The notes: generated by a model not told the origin, from the sequence alone. A DNA stretch of 25,133 bases from Faecimorpha sp963627615 (GCA_963627615.1 CAVGBV010000027.1:1-25133), one strand, 5' to 3'; counted from the first letter of the stretch, positions 1 to 8,910 are shown. Numbers and translations: made by a program.

Positions 1-368
1 CGACGGCTTCAGTCATTGACCGCAAGGGGGATTTTCGCGGCGTTGTGATTCTGCCGGGAGTCAGGACGGCATTGGCGGCCCTCTCAGATCATACTTCACA
101 GCTTCCGCATATAGACCTGACGGCACCGCGGCATGTAATCGGCACCAATAGTGTGGACAGTATGCGTTCCGGAAGCGTTTTGGGAGCGGCAGTCATGATG
201 GATGGGATAGCGGAGAGAATAGAAGAAGAGCTGGGGGAAAAGGCGACATTGATCGCGACCGGCGGACTGGCATCTTCCATTATCCCGTATTGCAGGCGTC
301 CATTCATTCAGGATGATAATCTGCTGTTGGATGGACTGTGGCTGATCTACCAGAAAAATCAGGCATAA
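1..368 (+). CDS. coaX: Type III pantothenate kinase, C-terminal part (partial, 5' end outside window)
   Basis: Catalyses ATP-dependent phosphorylation of pantothenate, the first step of coenzyme A synthesis, in the cytosol. The open frame runs in from the left edge (codons from base 3) and ends with TAA at 366-368, so about the last 120 residues are present. Matches to the CoaX family are a PG(V/I) turn after a GVVILPG strand, the LSDHTSQLPHIDL segment that fits the family's T-x-x-LP region, the GTNSVDSMRSGSVLGA helix, an ATGGLAS glycine motif of the ASKHA fold, and a final LLLDGLWLIY helix. The N-terminal phosphate-binding region and catalytic Asp lie outside the window. A terminator follows at once, so this is the last gene of its transcript. 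Assignment is from recognised motifs only. Confidence 0.88.
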   Translation, partial: TASVIDRKGDFRGVVILPGVRTALAALSDHTSQLPHIDLTAPRHVIGTNSVDSMRSGSVLGAAVMMDGIAERIEEELGEKATLIATGGLASSIIPYCRRPFIQDDNLLLDGLWLIYQKNQA

Positions 369-376
369 AGAGATCG

Positions 377-418
377 AAAGCGTACAAGGCATCCCTGTTT
401 TGTACGCTTTTGTTTTTG
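377..418 (+). terminator. Rho-independent terminator after coaX
   Basis: Perfect 11-bp inverted repeat, 377-387 (AAAGCGTACAA) with 400-410, loop of 12 bases, followed by TGTTTTTGT. It starts about 9 bases after the coaX stop. Confidence 0.88.
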
Positions 419-450
419 TCAGTTTTAATAAAATCTTCAGAAATACTCCC

Positions 451-479
451 TTGTGTTTCAGCACAATATCTGCTATACT
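451..479 (+). promoter_or_regulatory. Probable sigma-A promoter for the adaptor/ABC/SNF2 unit
   Basis: TTGTGT at 451-456 and TATACT at 474-479 are separated by 17 bases, between the coaX terminator and the first adaptor gene. The predicted start near 486 leaves a short leader with AAAGGGGG at 503-510, nine bases before the ATG at 520. The -35 box is only a partial match. Confidence 0.55.
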
Positions 480-519
480 GAAAAATGGGTATAAACTTTT
501 TTAAAGGGGGATGTAAAAA

Positions 520-1731
520 ATGAAAAGAAAACGGGGACGCTGGATTGCGGCCGCATTAGCGCTGCTGATGCTGGCGGGCTGCGGAGAGAACGCGGCACAG
601 TCAGGAGGCGCGGTGTATGTGGACAGTGTAGGACGTCTTGCGGGGATCAACGGTTTTGCAGGGGTACAGAACCGTTTTTCAGGGATGATTGAACCGCAGA
701 TGACACTAAAGATCAATCCGGAGCAAGGACGCACGGTCAAGACGGTCTTTGTAGAAGAAGGACAGACAGTAAAGCAGGGGGACGCGCTGTTTGTATATGA
801 TACGGATGATATTGAGCTGTCCATAGAGCAGGCGCAGCTAGAGATCGAAAAGCTGAACAATTCGATCGATACGTATTATAGTGAGATTGCGACATTGCAG
901 GCAGAGAAGGAAAAGGCTCCCGAAGACAATCAGCTGGAGTATACGGTGGAGATCCAGAGCCGTTATCAGTCGATCAAGCAGGCAGAGTATGATAAAAAGG
1001 TAAAGCAGTCCGAGATCGATAAGCTCAACAGCCAGAGGGAGAACACTACGGTCTACAGTGAGATGGACGGCGTTGTACAGAGTATGGATGAGACTGTGCT
1101 GGACGGCAACACTGGTGATGTGTACGGACAGCAGAAGAACTTCATCACGCTGATGGCTATGGGAGAATACCGTGTGAAGGCCAAGATCAACGAGCAGAAT
1201 ATCCGGGAGATCTCTGTAGGCGATCGGGTTCTGATCCGCTCCCGTGTAGATGAGAATGAGACCTGGACCGGTACGATTCAGGAGATCGACACGGCGCCGG
1301 AAGAGGATAATAATATGAGCGGCATGTATTATGCCTCACAGGACAGTTCTGTGACGTCTTCAAAGTATCCGTTTTATGTAGTACTGGATTCCTATGAGAA
1401 TCTGATTCTGGGACAACATGTCTTTGTAGAGCTGATCAGCGCTTCGCAGAGGGAAGACGGGACGCAGATACTGGCTCTGCCTTCAGCATATATTGTACAG
1501 AATGAGGGAAGCCCCTATGTCTGGGCGGAGGAGAACGGCAAGATCACAAAGCGGATCGTAACCTTGGGAACATATTATGAGGTAGAGGATACCTATGAGA
1601 TTCTGGATGGGTTGAACGCGGAGGATTATATTGCTTTTCCGCAGGAAGGCATGAAGGAAGGACGTGCGGCAACCAGAAACAAGAGCACGGATATAGCGCA
1701 GGAGCCTGGGCTGGGGGATATGGTGCAATGA
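520..1731 (+). CDS. MacA/HlyD-like ABC-exporter adaptor, lipoprotein (adaptor 1)
   Basis: Extracytoplasmic adaptor (membrane fusion protein) of a MacB-type exporter, 403 aa. The N-terminus is a lipoprotein signal: basic KRKRGR, hydrophobic stretch, then LAGC with the predicted lipidated Cys at 21. After that come a first lipoyl half-motif (VEEGQTVKQGDALFVYD, about residues 73-92), a coiled-coil hairpin (about 105-178), the second lipoyl half (YSEMDGVVQSM, about 180-190), a beta-barrel (about 200-300) and a membrane-proximal domain. The hairpin has the ordinary length for this family. Start choice: ATG 520 with AAAGGGGG upstream. The stop overlaps the next start (ATGA, 1728-1731), which implies coupled translation with the ATPase. 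Gram-positive relatives are YknX-like. Substrate is unknown; relatives export peptides, drugs or siderophores. Confidence 0.85.
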   Translation: MKRKRGRWIAAALALLMLAGCGENAAQSGGAVYVDSVGRLAGINGFAGVQNRFSGMIEPQMTLKINPEQGRTVKTVFVEEGQTVKQGDALFVYDTDDIELSIEQAQLEIEKLNNSIDTYYSEIATLQAEKEKAPEDNQLEYTVEIQSRYQSIKQAEYDKKVKQSEIDKLNSQRENTTVYSEMDGVVQSMDETVLDGNTGDVYGQQKNFITLMAMGEYRVKAKINEQNIREISVGDRVLIRSRVDENETWTGTIQEIDTAPEEDNNMSGMYYASQDSSVTSSKYPFYVVLDSYENLILGQHVFVELISASQREDGTQILALPSAYIVQNEGSPYVWAEENGKITKRIVTLGTYYEVEDTYEILDGLNAEDYIAFPQEGMKEGRAATRNKSTDIAQEPGLGDMVQ

Positions 1732-2414
1732 TTCTGGAATTAAAGCATATTTATAAAAATTATATGCAGGGGAAACTCGAAGTGCCGGTTCTGAAGGATG
1801 TTTCGCTCCAGGTAGAAAAGGGGGATTTTCTATCCATTATGGGGCCGTCTGGTTCCGGCAAATCGACGCTGATGAATATTATCGGCTGTCTGGATCTTCC
1901 GACTTCCGGTCAGTATATCCTGAATGGAGAGGATGTATTGACGAAAAACGACAAGGAACTGGCCAAACTGAGGAATGAATGCATTGGTTTTGTATTTCAG
2001 ACATTTAATCTGCTGCCGAGACAGAGCGCATTGGAAAACGTGGAGCTGCCTCTGATCTATGCCGGAGTAAAATCGGCAAGACGCCGTGAGATCGCGGCTG
2101 AAATGCTGAAAAAGGTAGGCTTGGAGGAGAGAATGAACTTCCGGCCCAATCAGCTTTCCGGCGGACAGCAGCAGAGGGTGGCGATTGCCAGGGCGATGGC
2201 AAACAGTCCGAGCGTCCTTTTGGCAGATGAGCCTACGGGAGCGCTGGATACCAAGTCGGGAGAGCAGATCATGGAGTTGTTTCATGTGTTGAATGACGAA
2301 GGGGTTACGATCATTATGATCACACATGAGCCTGAGATCGCGGAGCACGCCGGACGCAGAATGATGATCCGGGACGGAGAGCTGCGGAACAGGGATGAGA
2401 GGGATGAAAAATGA
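1728..2414 (+). CDS. MacB/LolD-family ABC exporter ATPase
   Basis: ATP-binding subunit that powers the FtsX-type permease encoded at 4437. At 228 aa it has the family's usual size. Motifs in order: Walker A GPSGSGKST (39-47), Q-loop Q91 in FVFQTFNLLP, ABC signature LSGGQQQR (143-150), Walker B VLLADEP (163-169) with catalytic E168, D-loop GALD (171-174), and H-loop His200 in ITHEPEIA. The KVGLEER and PTGALD segments are typical of the MacB/LolD/FtsE group. It overlaps the upstream adaptor by four bases (ATGA) and the downstream adaptor at 2411-2414 in the same way, so all three subunits are probably translated in tight stoichiometry. No motif is degraded. Specificity cannot be read from the ATPase. 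Confidence 0.93.
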   Translation: MILELKHIYKNYMQGKLEVPVLKDVSLQVEKGDFLSIMGPSGSGKSTLMNIIGCLDLPTSGQYILNGEDVLTKNDKELAKLRNECIGFVFQTFNLLPRQSALENVELPLIYAGVKSARRREIAAEMLKKVGLEERMNFRPNQLSGGQQQRVAIARAMANSPSVLLADEPTGALDTKSGEQIMELFHVLNDEGVTIIMITHEPEIAEHAGRRMMIRDGELRNRDERDEK

Positions 2415-4424
2415 CAAAAAAAGCGAAGAAGATTCTGATACCTGTGATCAGCGTCGTTATTGTCGCGGCGATTGTAGTAGGCAGTATCAGTTATTTTGCA
2501 GCCAATAAAAATAAGAATCTGACCATTCAGGTGCAGCCGGTGATGTATCTGGCAACCGACTACTGGGAGAACGATACGAGTTATGGTATTGTGCAATCCG
2601 GTTATTCTCAGAGGATCTATGCGGACGGCCAGAATCTGGTGCAGGAGTTCTATGTACAGGAAGGAGACAAGGTTCAGATCGGGGATCCGATCCTGAGCTA
2701 TGATCCGACGACGATCGAGCTGGAAGCGGAACGGCAGCAGCTCAATATCAACGCGATGGATGTCCGGTACGACCGGTTGATCAAGGAACTGAACCGGCTG
2801 AAGAATACGACGCCTTCGGATGCCTCTTCATTGAGTGTACGGATTACGCAGAATGAGGAGAGTGCTTCCGCGGAGATCTCTACAGGGGAATCTTCCGCAG
2901 AGGACAGTAAAGAGGAGGAGTCGTCGCAGGAGGAGAGTTCTTCAGAAGATTCCCAAGAGGACTCTAAGGAAGACTCCAGGGAAGACTCCATGGAAGATTC
3001 AAAGGAAGATTCTTCAAAGGAAGAGAGTTCCATGGAGGAGTCTTCCGCAGAGAACAGCTCGTCAGAGGATTCTTCCGGAACTGACGAACCGGATATGACG
3101 CCGATCGATGTACTGACCGATCAGAGCAAGCCCTATGCGGGAACCGGAACCATCAAGGATCCGTATCGCTATGTGATCACGCAGAATACCAAGCTGATGC
3201 AGAGCTTTTATGAGAGATGGATCGGATTGGATCCGGTCTATTGTGTGTTTGAGAAATACAAGCTGGACGATCCGGCGGAAGGACTCCGTTACGCATGGTA
3301 CATGACGACAGAGAACCTGACGCCGCCGCAGAAGATGGAGATCTGGGATCTGGGAGTGTATCTGACCAAACTGGATGAGAACGCCATGATTCTGGTAGTA
3401 GCACAGGAGAAGCTCCCCAAGGAGATGGTCCTGTCGATGAATCTTGTTTTTTATGTCAATCAGAATGCTACAGTGACCGTAGTCGGATCCAATCTCCTCA
3501 CGGAAGAGGCGATTCAGGATGGATATCTGAATCTGGAGTTGGGAGAGGGCGGCCTGTATAACCTCTATATTAAGAATAGCGATACGCCGGGAGAGGATTC
3601 CAGCGGCGAAGACTCCAGTGACGAGGAGCCCATACCGGATCCTGATCCGATTCCTGACCCCGACCCTGACCCGACCCCTGTCGGCCCTACGAAAGAAGAG
3701 CTGCAGAGACAGATTAAGGAGAAGGAGATGGAGATCCGAGATCTGGAGATCAGCAAAAAGATGGCGGAGCTGGAGCTGGATAAGACCCAAAAGAAGCTGG
3801 AGGATACAGTGGTCCGCAGTAAAGTGAACGGAAAGGTTACTTCGGTGCAGCCGGACGGTGCCATGATCGGTGAGCCTCTGGCGGTGGTCACGGGAAATGA
3901 AGGATTCTATGTGACCGGCGTTATGAGTGAGTTCAATCTGGCGAAGATTACACNNNNNNNNNNAGATTACACTGGGACAAAAAGTGACCGGCAGTTCGTG
4001 GATGACCGGCGAGAGCTTTGAGGGCACCATCACGGAGATCGGCCAGTTCCCGACTTCAGCGCAGAGCTGGAGCAGCAGCGACAATCTCAATGTTTCCTAT
4101 TATCCGTTTACGGTTTATTTTGATGATTACAGTGCGTTGGAAGAGGGCCAGTATATCGATCTGTCGCTGTCCGCACAGACGGATACAGATACATTCTGCA
4201 TCCCGAAAATGTATATCCGGGAAGAGAATGGTCAGAGCTATGTATATGCGGACAACAACGGCGTACTGGAAAAAAGGTATATTACATTGGGACGCTCCCT
4301 GTCCGACGGGTATTACATGGAGATTCTGGACGGTTTGACACTGGATGATCTGATTGCTTTTCCATATGGTAAAGCGGCACAGGAGGGTGTTAAGACTGTG
4401 CAGCAGAGTGACGGATTGGTATAA
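2411..4424 (+). CDS. Second MacA/HlyD-like adaptor with a large insertion (adaptor 2; interrupted by an N run)
   Basis: Membrane-anchored adaptor of the same exporter, about 664 aa after removing the N run. There is no lipobox. An N-terminal membrane segment (about 7-29) anchors it. Next come a lipoyl half-motif (about 85-100) and one coiled-coil helix (about 102-133), then an insertion of about 290 residues: an acidic Ser/Glu/Asp stretch (about 147-225) with EDSx repeats, a globular region (about 228-390) with no family I recognise, and a second acidic/Pro-Asp linker (about 390-428). The return helix (431-470), second lipoyl half (SKVNGKVTSVQPDG), barrel and membrane-proximal domain follow. 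The frame shifts across N 3954-3963, but the flanks share AGATTACAC; merging them gives the normal family run NLAKITLGQKV. The start overlaps the ATPase stop. The insert sits where the hairpin tip should be. Confidence 0.82.
2945..3016 (+). repeat. Six imperfect 12-bp tandem repeats encoding Glu-Asp-Ser-x
   Basis: Six consecutive 12-base units of the form GA(A/G)GA(T/C)TCNNNN start at 2945, 2957, 2969, 2981, 2993 and 3005. They keep frame and encode EDSQ, EDSK, EDSR, EDSM, EDSK and EDSS in adaptor 2. Less regular Ser/Glu-rich sequence continues on both sides (about 2850-3085). The array is a likely site for length change by slippage in whole codon multiples. Confidence 0.85.
3954..3963. other. 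Assembly gap 1 (10 N) inside adaptor 2; flanks overlap
   Basis: The nine bases AGATTACAC occur immediately before (3945-3953) and immediately after (3964-3972) the N run. Collapsing the two copies and deleting the N restores one open frame and a normal family motif, so probably nothing is missing. Confidence 0.85.
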
Positions 4425-4436
4425 GGGGGGAGCGCA

Positions 4437-5705
4437 ATGCTGGAAAATATTAAATTATCATTTCAGGGAATCTGGTCCCATAAGATGCGTTCCATTCTGA
4501 CAATGCTGGGAATCATCATCGGTATCGCGGCTATTATTACGATTGTGTCTACGATCAAGGGAACCAATGAGCAGATCAAACAGCAGATTATCGGTTCCGG
4601 AAATAATGCGGTCGTGGTTCGGCTGTATCAAGGCAGCGACGCTTTGAATCCTAACTGGGCGACGATTCCGGAGAACTTTGTGCCGATTACATCGGATGTG
4701 TTGGAGCAGATTCAGGAGATTCCGGAAGTAGATAAGGCGTCTCTGGTGCTGGAACGAAGTGTTTATGAAGGTGTGTTTCATTTGGACACCTCTTTGGGAA
4801 ATGGATATGTGACAGGGATCGACTCCAACTATTTTGATGTATATGGATATCAGCCGCTGACGGGACGGATGTTTTCCGAGAAGGAGTACAGCGGAACGAG
4901 AAAAGTAGCGATTCTGGACAGCTCGGCGGCAGATACACTGTTCCCGGGAGAGGACGCACTGGGCAAGACCATCGAAATGGATGGAGATCCCTTTGTCATT
5001 ATCGGTATAGTACAGCAGTCTGATGCCTTTATGCCGGAGATCAATTCGGAAGAGGATTACTATACATACTATTACCAGGGGGGCAACGGCCGGGTCTTTA
5101 TCCCGGCAGCCGCATGGCCCATTGTATACCGGTATGATGAGCCGCAGATGGTAGCCATCAAGGCAACGAGTACGGAAGCCATGACACAGGCTGGTAAAAA
5201 GACGGCGGATCTTTTGAATGCGCGGGCAGGAATCCAGGAGACGGATACGACGCAGAGCATTCTCTATAAGAGTCCGGACCTGCTTCAGCAGGCCAAGAAT
5301 CTGCAGGATCTGTCGGCAGCGACCAATCAGCAGCTGATCTGGATTGCCAGTATCTCCCTTCTCGTAGGAGGTATCGGCGTAATGAATATTATGTTGGTAT
5401 CGGTATCGGAGCGTACCCGGGAGATCGGTCTTAAGAAAGCGTTGGGAGCCAGAAAGTATAAGATCATGGGACAGTTTCTGACAGAGGCGTCTGTTTTGAC
5501 GAGCCTGGGAGGCATTCTGGGAGTGGTTCTTGGAATCGCTTTGGCACAGGTTGTATCGAAAGTGTCGGACGCACCGGTTGCGATCAGTATTCCGGCGATC
5601 GTCCTGTCCGTTTTGTTTTCTATGGCGGTAGGAATTATTTTCGGATTGCTGCCCTCGATTAAGGCGGCGAACCTGAATCCGATTGAAGCATTAAGGAGAG
5701 AATAA
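4437..5705 (+). CDS. MacB-type ABC exporter permease (FtsX domain)
   Basis: Membrane subunit of the exporter, 422 aa. Layout follows MacB: cytoplasmic N-terminus with the MRSILTMLGIIIGI motif, one membrane segment (about 17-39), a large extracytoplasmic MacB_PCD domain (about 40-295), then the FtsX domain with three membrane segments (about 299-323, 350-375, 385-412). Conserved sequence includes GGIGVMNIMLVSVSERTREIG, its ALGA coupling helix, and the terminal NPIEALR. The ATG at 4437 is preceded by AAGGGGGGAG, 12 bases after the adaptor 2 stop. In Gram-negative MacB the extracytoplasmic domain drives a mechanotransmission cycle with MacA; here it would work with one or both adaptors. Substrate unknown. 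Confidence 0.92.
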   Translation: MLENIKLSFQGIWSHKMRSILTMLGIIIGIAAIITIVSTIKGTNEQIKQQIIGSGNNAVVVRLYQGSDALNPNWATIPENFVPITSDVLEQIQEIPEVDKASLVLERSVYEGVFHLDTSLGNGYVTGIDSNYFDVYGYQPLTGRMFSEKEYSGTRKVAILDSSAADTLFPGEDALGKTIEMDGDPFVIIGIVQQSDAFMPEINSEEDYYTYYYQGGNGRVFIPAAAWPIVYRYDEPQMVAIKATSTEAMTQAGKKTADLLNARAGIQETDTTQSILYKSPDLLQQAKNLQDLSAATNQQLIWIASISLLVGGIGVMNIMLVSVSERTREIGLKKALGARKYKIMGQFLTEASVLTSLGGILGVVLGIALAQVVSKVSDAPVAISIPAIVLSVLFSMAVGIIFGLLPSIKAANLNPIEALRRE

Positions 5706-5725
5706 ACAAGAGAGGCGCTGATGCT

Positions 5726-8658
5726 ATGGAAGAAGTAAGGGCGGCAGAAAGTAAGGAAACAGAGGCGGCAATGCATCCTGTGACATCGGAGTATGGCAAG
5801 GAGATGCTGCGGTCGTATGCCTTACGGGAAAGTGCGCGCTATTTCCAGGGCAAAAGCGCAGAAAAGGTAGAACTTTCACCGGTGCTCTATCTCGAGCCGG
5901 AAGGAGCGTCGGTGGAGTTTCGGATTGGAATCACGACCAAATATATCCTCAAGGATATTCCAGAGTTTGTACAGCAGTTTCATCGCCATGCCCGTGTGAG
6001 CTATGGAAAAAAATTAGAATTTCTTCATGACCGCAGTGCGTTCAGCCATGACAGTCTTCCCATGCTGGATTTTTGTGTGCATATGGTGGAGGAACTGGGA
6101 CGGTTGAAAAGCCCGGTGCTGGAGATGCCGGAAAACCGAAGAAAGCTCCCGCTGACTCCTCGCTATTTACAGGAGTTAGCGGGGCTTTGTGTTGGCAAAA
6201 CGATTCTCATCCAGATGGGGCGTCCCAGGGAGTTTAAGGTGGTGCGGGAGGATCCGCGTCTGGAGGTCTACATCAGCAAAAGCGACGGAGGCGTTCTGGT
6301 CCAGACGGAGTTCTTTCTGCTGGAAGAAGGAACGGAAGGCCTGATTGTGCAGGTGGGAGATACACTGTACCTGTGCGGAGAGGAGTATAGCGCGGACTGT
6401 GGAGCTTTTCTGCGTCAGTGCGCCAAGGCAGAAGAGCAGGAACTCTTTATTGCAGAAAAGGACTTGGCTGTTCTGGGAGTATCGGTTCTGCCGATTCTGC
6501 AAAATTACTGCGATGTGCGCATGCCGGAGGGACTCCTGACAGAGTTTATACCGGAGGAAGCGCATGTCCGAATCTATATCGAACAAGGTAGAAACGATAT
6601 GCTTCTGTGCCGTTTGGAGACAGAGTACGGCGACAGAGTTTATAATATCTTTGAGCCGGTGCGCCTAGGCGATACCTATCGGGATGTCGCGAGAGAGTCT
6701 GCCGCCATGCAGGCAGTTCGGNNNNNNNNNNGATATACCGTAAAGAAAAATACTTCGCGTTGGACACCGACGAGGAATTCTTTGAATTTCTCGAGGAAGG
6801 CAATGCGGTGCTGTCCCAGGTGGGAGAGGTCTGGATGTCAGAGGATCTGAGAAAGCTTAAGATCAGCCGGCCGCCACGGGTGAGCGCGGGAATCTCAATC
6901 AAGAGCGATCTCCTGAGCTTGCAGATTACTTCAGATGAACTGCCGTACGAGGAACTGGGCAGGCTTTTGGAGAGCTATCGCTTAAAAAAGAGATTCTTCC
7001 GCTTGGAAAACGGACAGTTTATCCGATTGGAGGACAATTCACTGTCTACTATATCCGAGCTCCTGGATGGTCTGCATCTGACGGGAAAAGATCTGAAGGC
7101 AGAAGAGATTCTGCTGCCCAGGTATCGGGCGGCGTATCTGGATGCGGTTCTGCGCGGAAGCGGAGAGGGCGTTCAGATGACCAGGGATCAGGGATTCCGA
7201 GCGCTGGTGCGGCGAATCAAATCGGTAGAGGATGGAGAATACGAGATCCCGCAGGGCATGCAGGAAACATTGAGGGATTATCAAAAAGTAGGGTATCAAT
7301 GGATGCGCACGCTGGATTCCATGGGATTCGGAGGAATTCTGGCGGATGATATGGGACTTGGAAAAACCTTGCAGGTGATTACTCTGCTGCAGGCTTATCG
7401 TTTGGAAGAGACAGAAAAGACGGAACCGGTGTTGGTGGTGTGCCCGGCGTCGTTAATCTATAACTGGCAGAGCGAGTTGGATCGCTTTGCGCCGGAACTG
7501 GACAAGGAAGTGATTGCCGGCAGCGCGGCGGAGCGGAGTGAACAGCTGCAGCGTGTCTGGCAGAGGCCGGGATGCATTCTGATTACTTCCTATGATCTGT
7601 TAAAGAGAGATTTGGCGCTGTATCAGGAGCATGTATTCCGGTATCAGATTCTGGATGAAGCGCAGATGATTAAAAATCATTTGACACAGGCCGCGCGTTC
7701 GGTCAAGAAGATTCAGGCAGTCAGCCGATTTGCTCTGACAGGAACACCGATTGAGAACCGACTGAGTGAGCTTTGGAGTATCTTTGACTACCTGATGCCG
7801 GGGATGCTCTATAACTATCCGAAGTTCCAAAAGGAATTTGAAGGGCCGATCGTCAAGAATGCTGACGATCGGATAGCGGAGCGGTTGCGGCGCATGATCC
7901 GTCCCTTTATTCTGCGCAGGCTTAAGAATGACGTTCTTAAGGAACTGCCGGATAAGAACGAGATTACGGTCTATGCCGGAATGCAGGAGGAGCAGCGCAA
8001 GCTGTACGATGCCGGAGTATATCAGCTGAGAGAATCGCTGAATGCAGAAGGAGATACGCCCAGCAAACTGCAGATTCTGGCACAGCTAATGCGGCTTCGT
8101 CAGGTATGCTGCGATCCGGGATTGATTTACGAAAATTACAGCGGTGGGTCAGCCAAACTGGAAGCCTGCATGCAGCTGGTGGGAGAGGCTGTCGGCGGAG
8201 GGCATAAGGTGCTGATCTTCTCACAGTTTACTTCGATGCTGGAGATTCTGGCAGAGCAGCTGCAGAAACAGGGGATTACCTATTATATGCTCACTGGTTC
8301 CGTACAGAAAGAAAAGCGCGCGGAGATGGTTCGGGACTTTCATGTGGATGACACGCAGATCTTTCTCATCTCGCTCAAGGCGGGCGGGACGGGTCTGAAC
8401 CTTACGGCGGCTGATATTGTAATCCATTATGATCCGTGGTGGAATCTGGCGGCGCAGAATCAGGCAACCGACCGGGCATACAGGATCGGCCAGAAGCATA
8501 AGGTGACGGTTTTCCGGTTGATCGCCAAAAATACGATCGAAGAACGCATTCTGGAGATGCAGGAGAGCAAACAGCAGCTATCAAAACAGATTATTTCGGA
8601 GGAGCAGTTCTCCATGGAATATCTGTCTCCGAAGATGCTGGAAGAGATATTACAGTAG
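5726..8658 (+). CDS. SNF2-family DEAD/DEAH-box helicase without SWIM finger (interrupted by an N run)
   Basis: Swi2/Snf2-type ATPase, about 973 aa once the frame is joined across N 6722-6731, probably acting on DNA or nucleoprotein. The N-terminal half fits the bacterial SNF2-associated domain (VELSPVLYLEPEG followed by VEFRIG). The motor has motif I ADDMGLGKT (about 537-545), motif II DEAQ (about 640), motif III LTGTPIENRLSELWS, and the C-terminal helicase lobe with VLIFSQFTSMLE, GGTGLNLTAAD (about 882), and motif VI QATDRAYRIGQ (about 907-917). Bacterial members usually begin with a SWIM zinc finger; here the associated domain starts within about 30 residues of the ATG and no CxC...CxH pattern is visible. 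Start: ATG 5726 with GAGAGG at 5710-5715. It lies 20 bases after the permease gene with no terminator between, so co-transcription is likely. Confidence 0.88.
6722..6731. other. Assembly gap 2 (10 N) inside the SNF2 gene
   Basis: Upstream and downstream frames differ, so the true gap length must be 2 modulo 3. A one-base overlap (g6721 = g6732) satisfies this and reads AVRIYRKEKYFALD, a plausible family segment. Any longer gap of 3n+2 bases is also possible. Confidence 0.7.
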
Positions 8659-8673
8659 AACAAATCATATTAT

Positions 8674-8717
8674 AAAGAATTTGCAGGAAAACAACAGTGT
8701 ACTGCAAATTCTTTTTT
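8674..8717 (+). terminator. Strong rho-independent terminator after the SNF2 gene
   Basis: Perfect 13-bp inverted repeat, 8674-8686 (AAAGAATTTGCAG) with 8702-8714, loop 15 bases, T run 8712-8717. It begins 16 bases after the stop codon and closes the exporter/SNF2 unit. Confidence 0.92.
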
Positions 8718-8776
8718 AGTGGAGAAGATTGGGCGGATTTATGGCTAAATTTTGGCGAAAAAATGAATTATTAGTA

Positions 8777-8804
8777 TTGACAAAATGCAGAAGAATGATA
8801 TAAT
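8777..8804 (+). promoter_or_regulatory. Consensus sigma-A promoter for the opp operon
   Basis: TTGACA at 8777-8782 and TATAAT at 8799-8804 both match consensus perfectly. The spacer is 16 bases and a TGA at 8796-8798 adds an extended -10. Predicted start is near 8811. This is the strongest promoter in the window and fits the heavily optimised codon use of the gene it serves. Confidence 0.92.
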
Positions 8805-8838
8805 AGATCTAACCTATTGTTCCTTGGGAATAGTAGAG

Positions 8839-8886
8839 TCCGCATAAAATATATAGATGCGGAGAATGGGTCCGGCTTCAGCCGGA
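8839..8886 (+). promoter_or_regulatory. Two-hairpin 5' leader of oppA
   Basis: Within the roughly 100-base leader, TCCGCAT (8839-8845) pairs with ATGCGGA (8857-8863), and TCCGGC (8871-8876) pairs with GCCGGA (8881-8886) around a TTCA tetraloop. Neither has a U tail. The second ends just before AAAAAGGAGG (8891-8900), which stays unpaired in this fold. An mRNA-stabilising leader is likely; a regulatory role is possible but not shown. Confidence 0.6.
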
Positions 8887-8910
8887 TACTAAAAAGGAGG
8901 AAAAAGAAGA

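Noticed and set aside
3618..3827. Arg-rich alternative frame in the adaptor 2 linker
   Set aside because: Out of frame with the adaptor and without start signals; produced by the repetitive Pro-Asp coding sequence.
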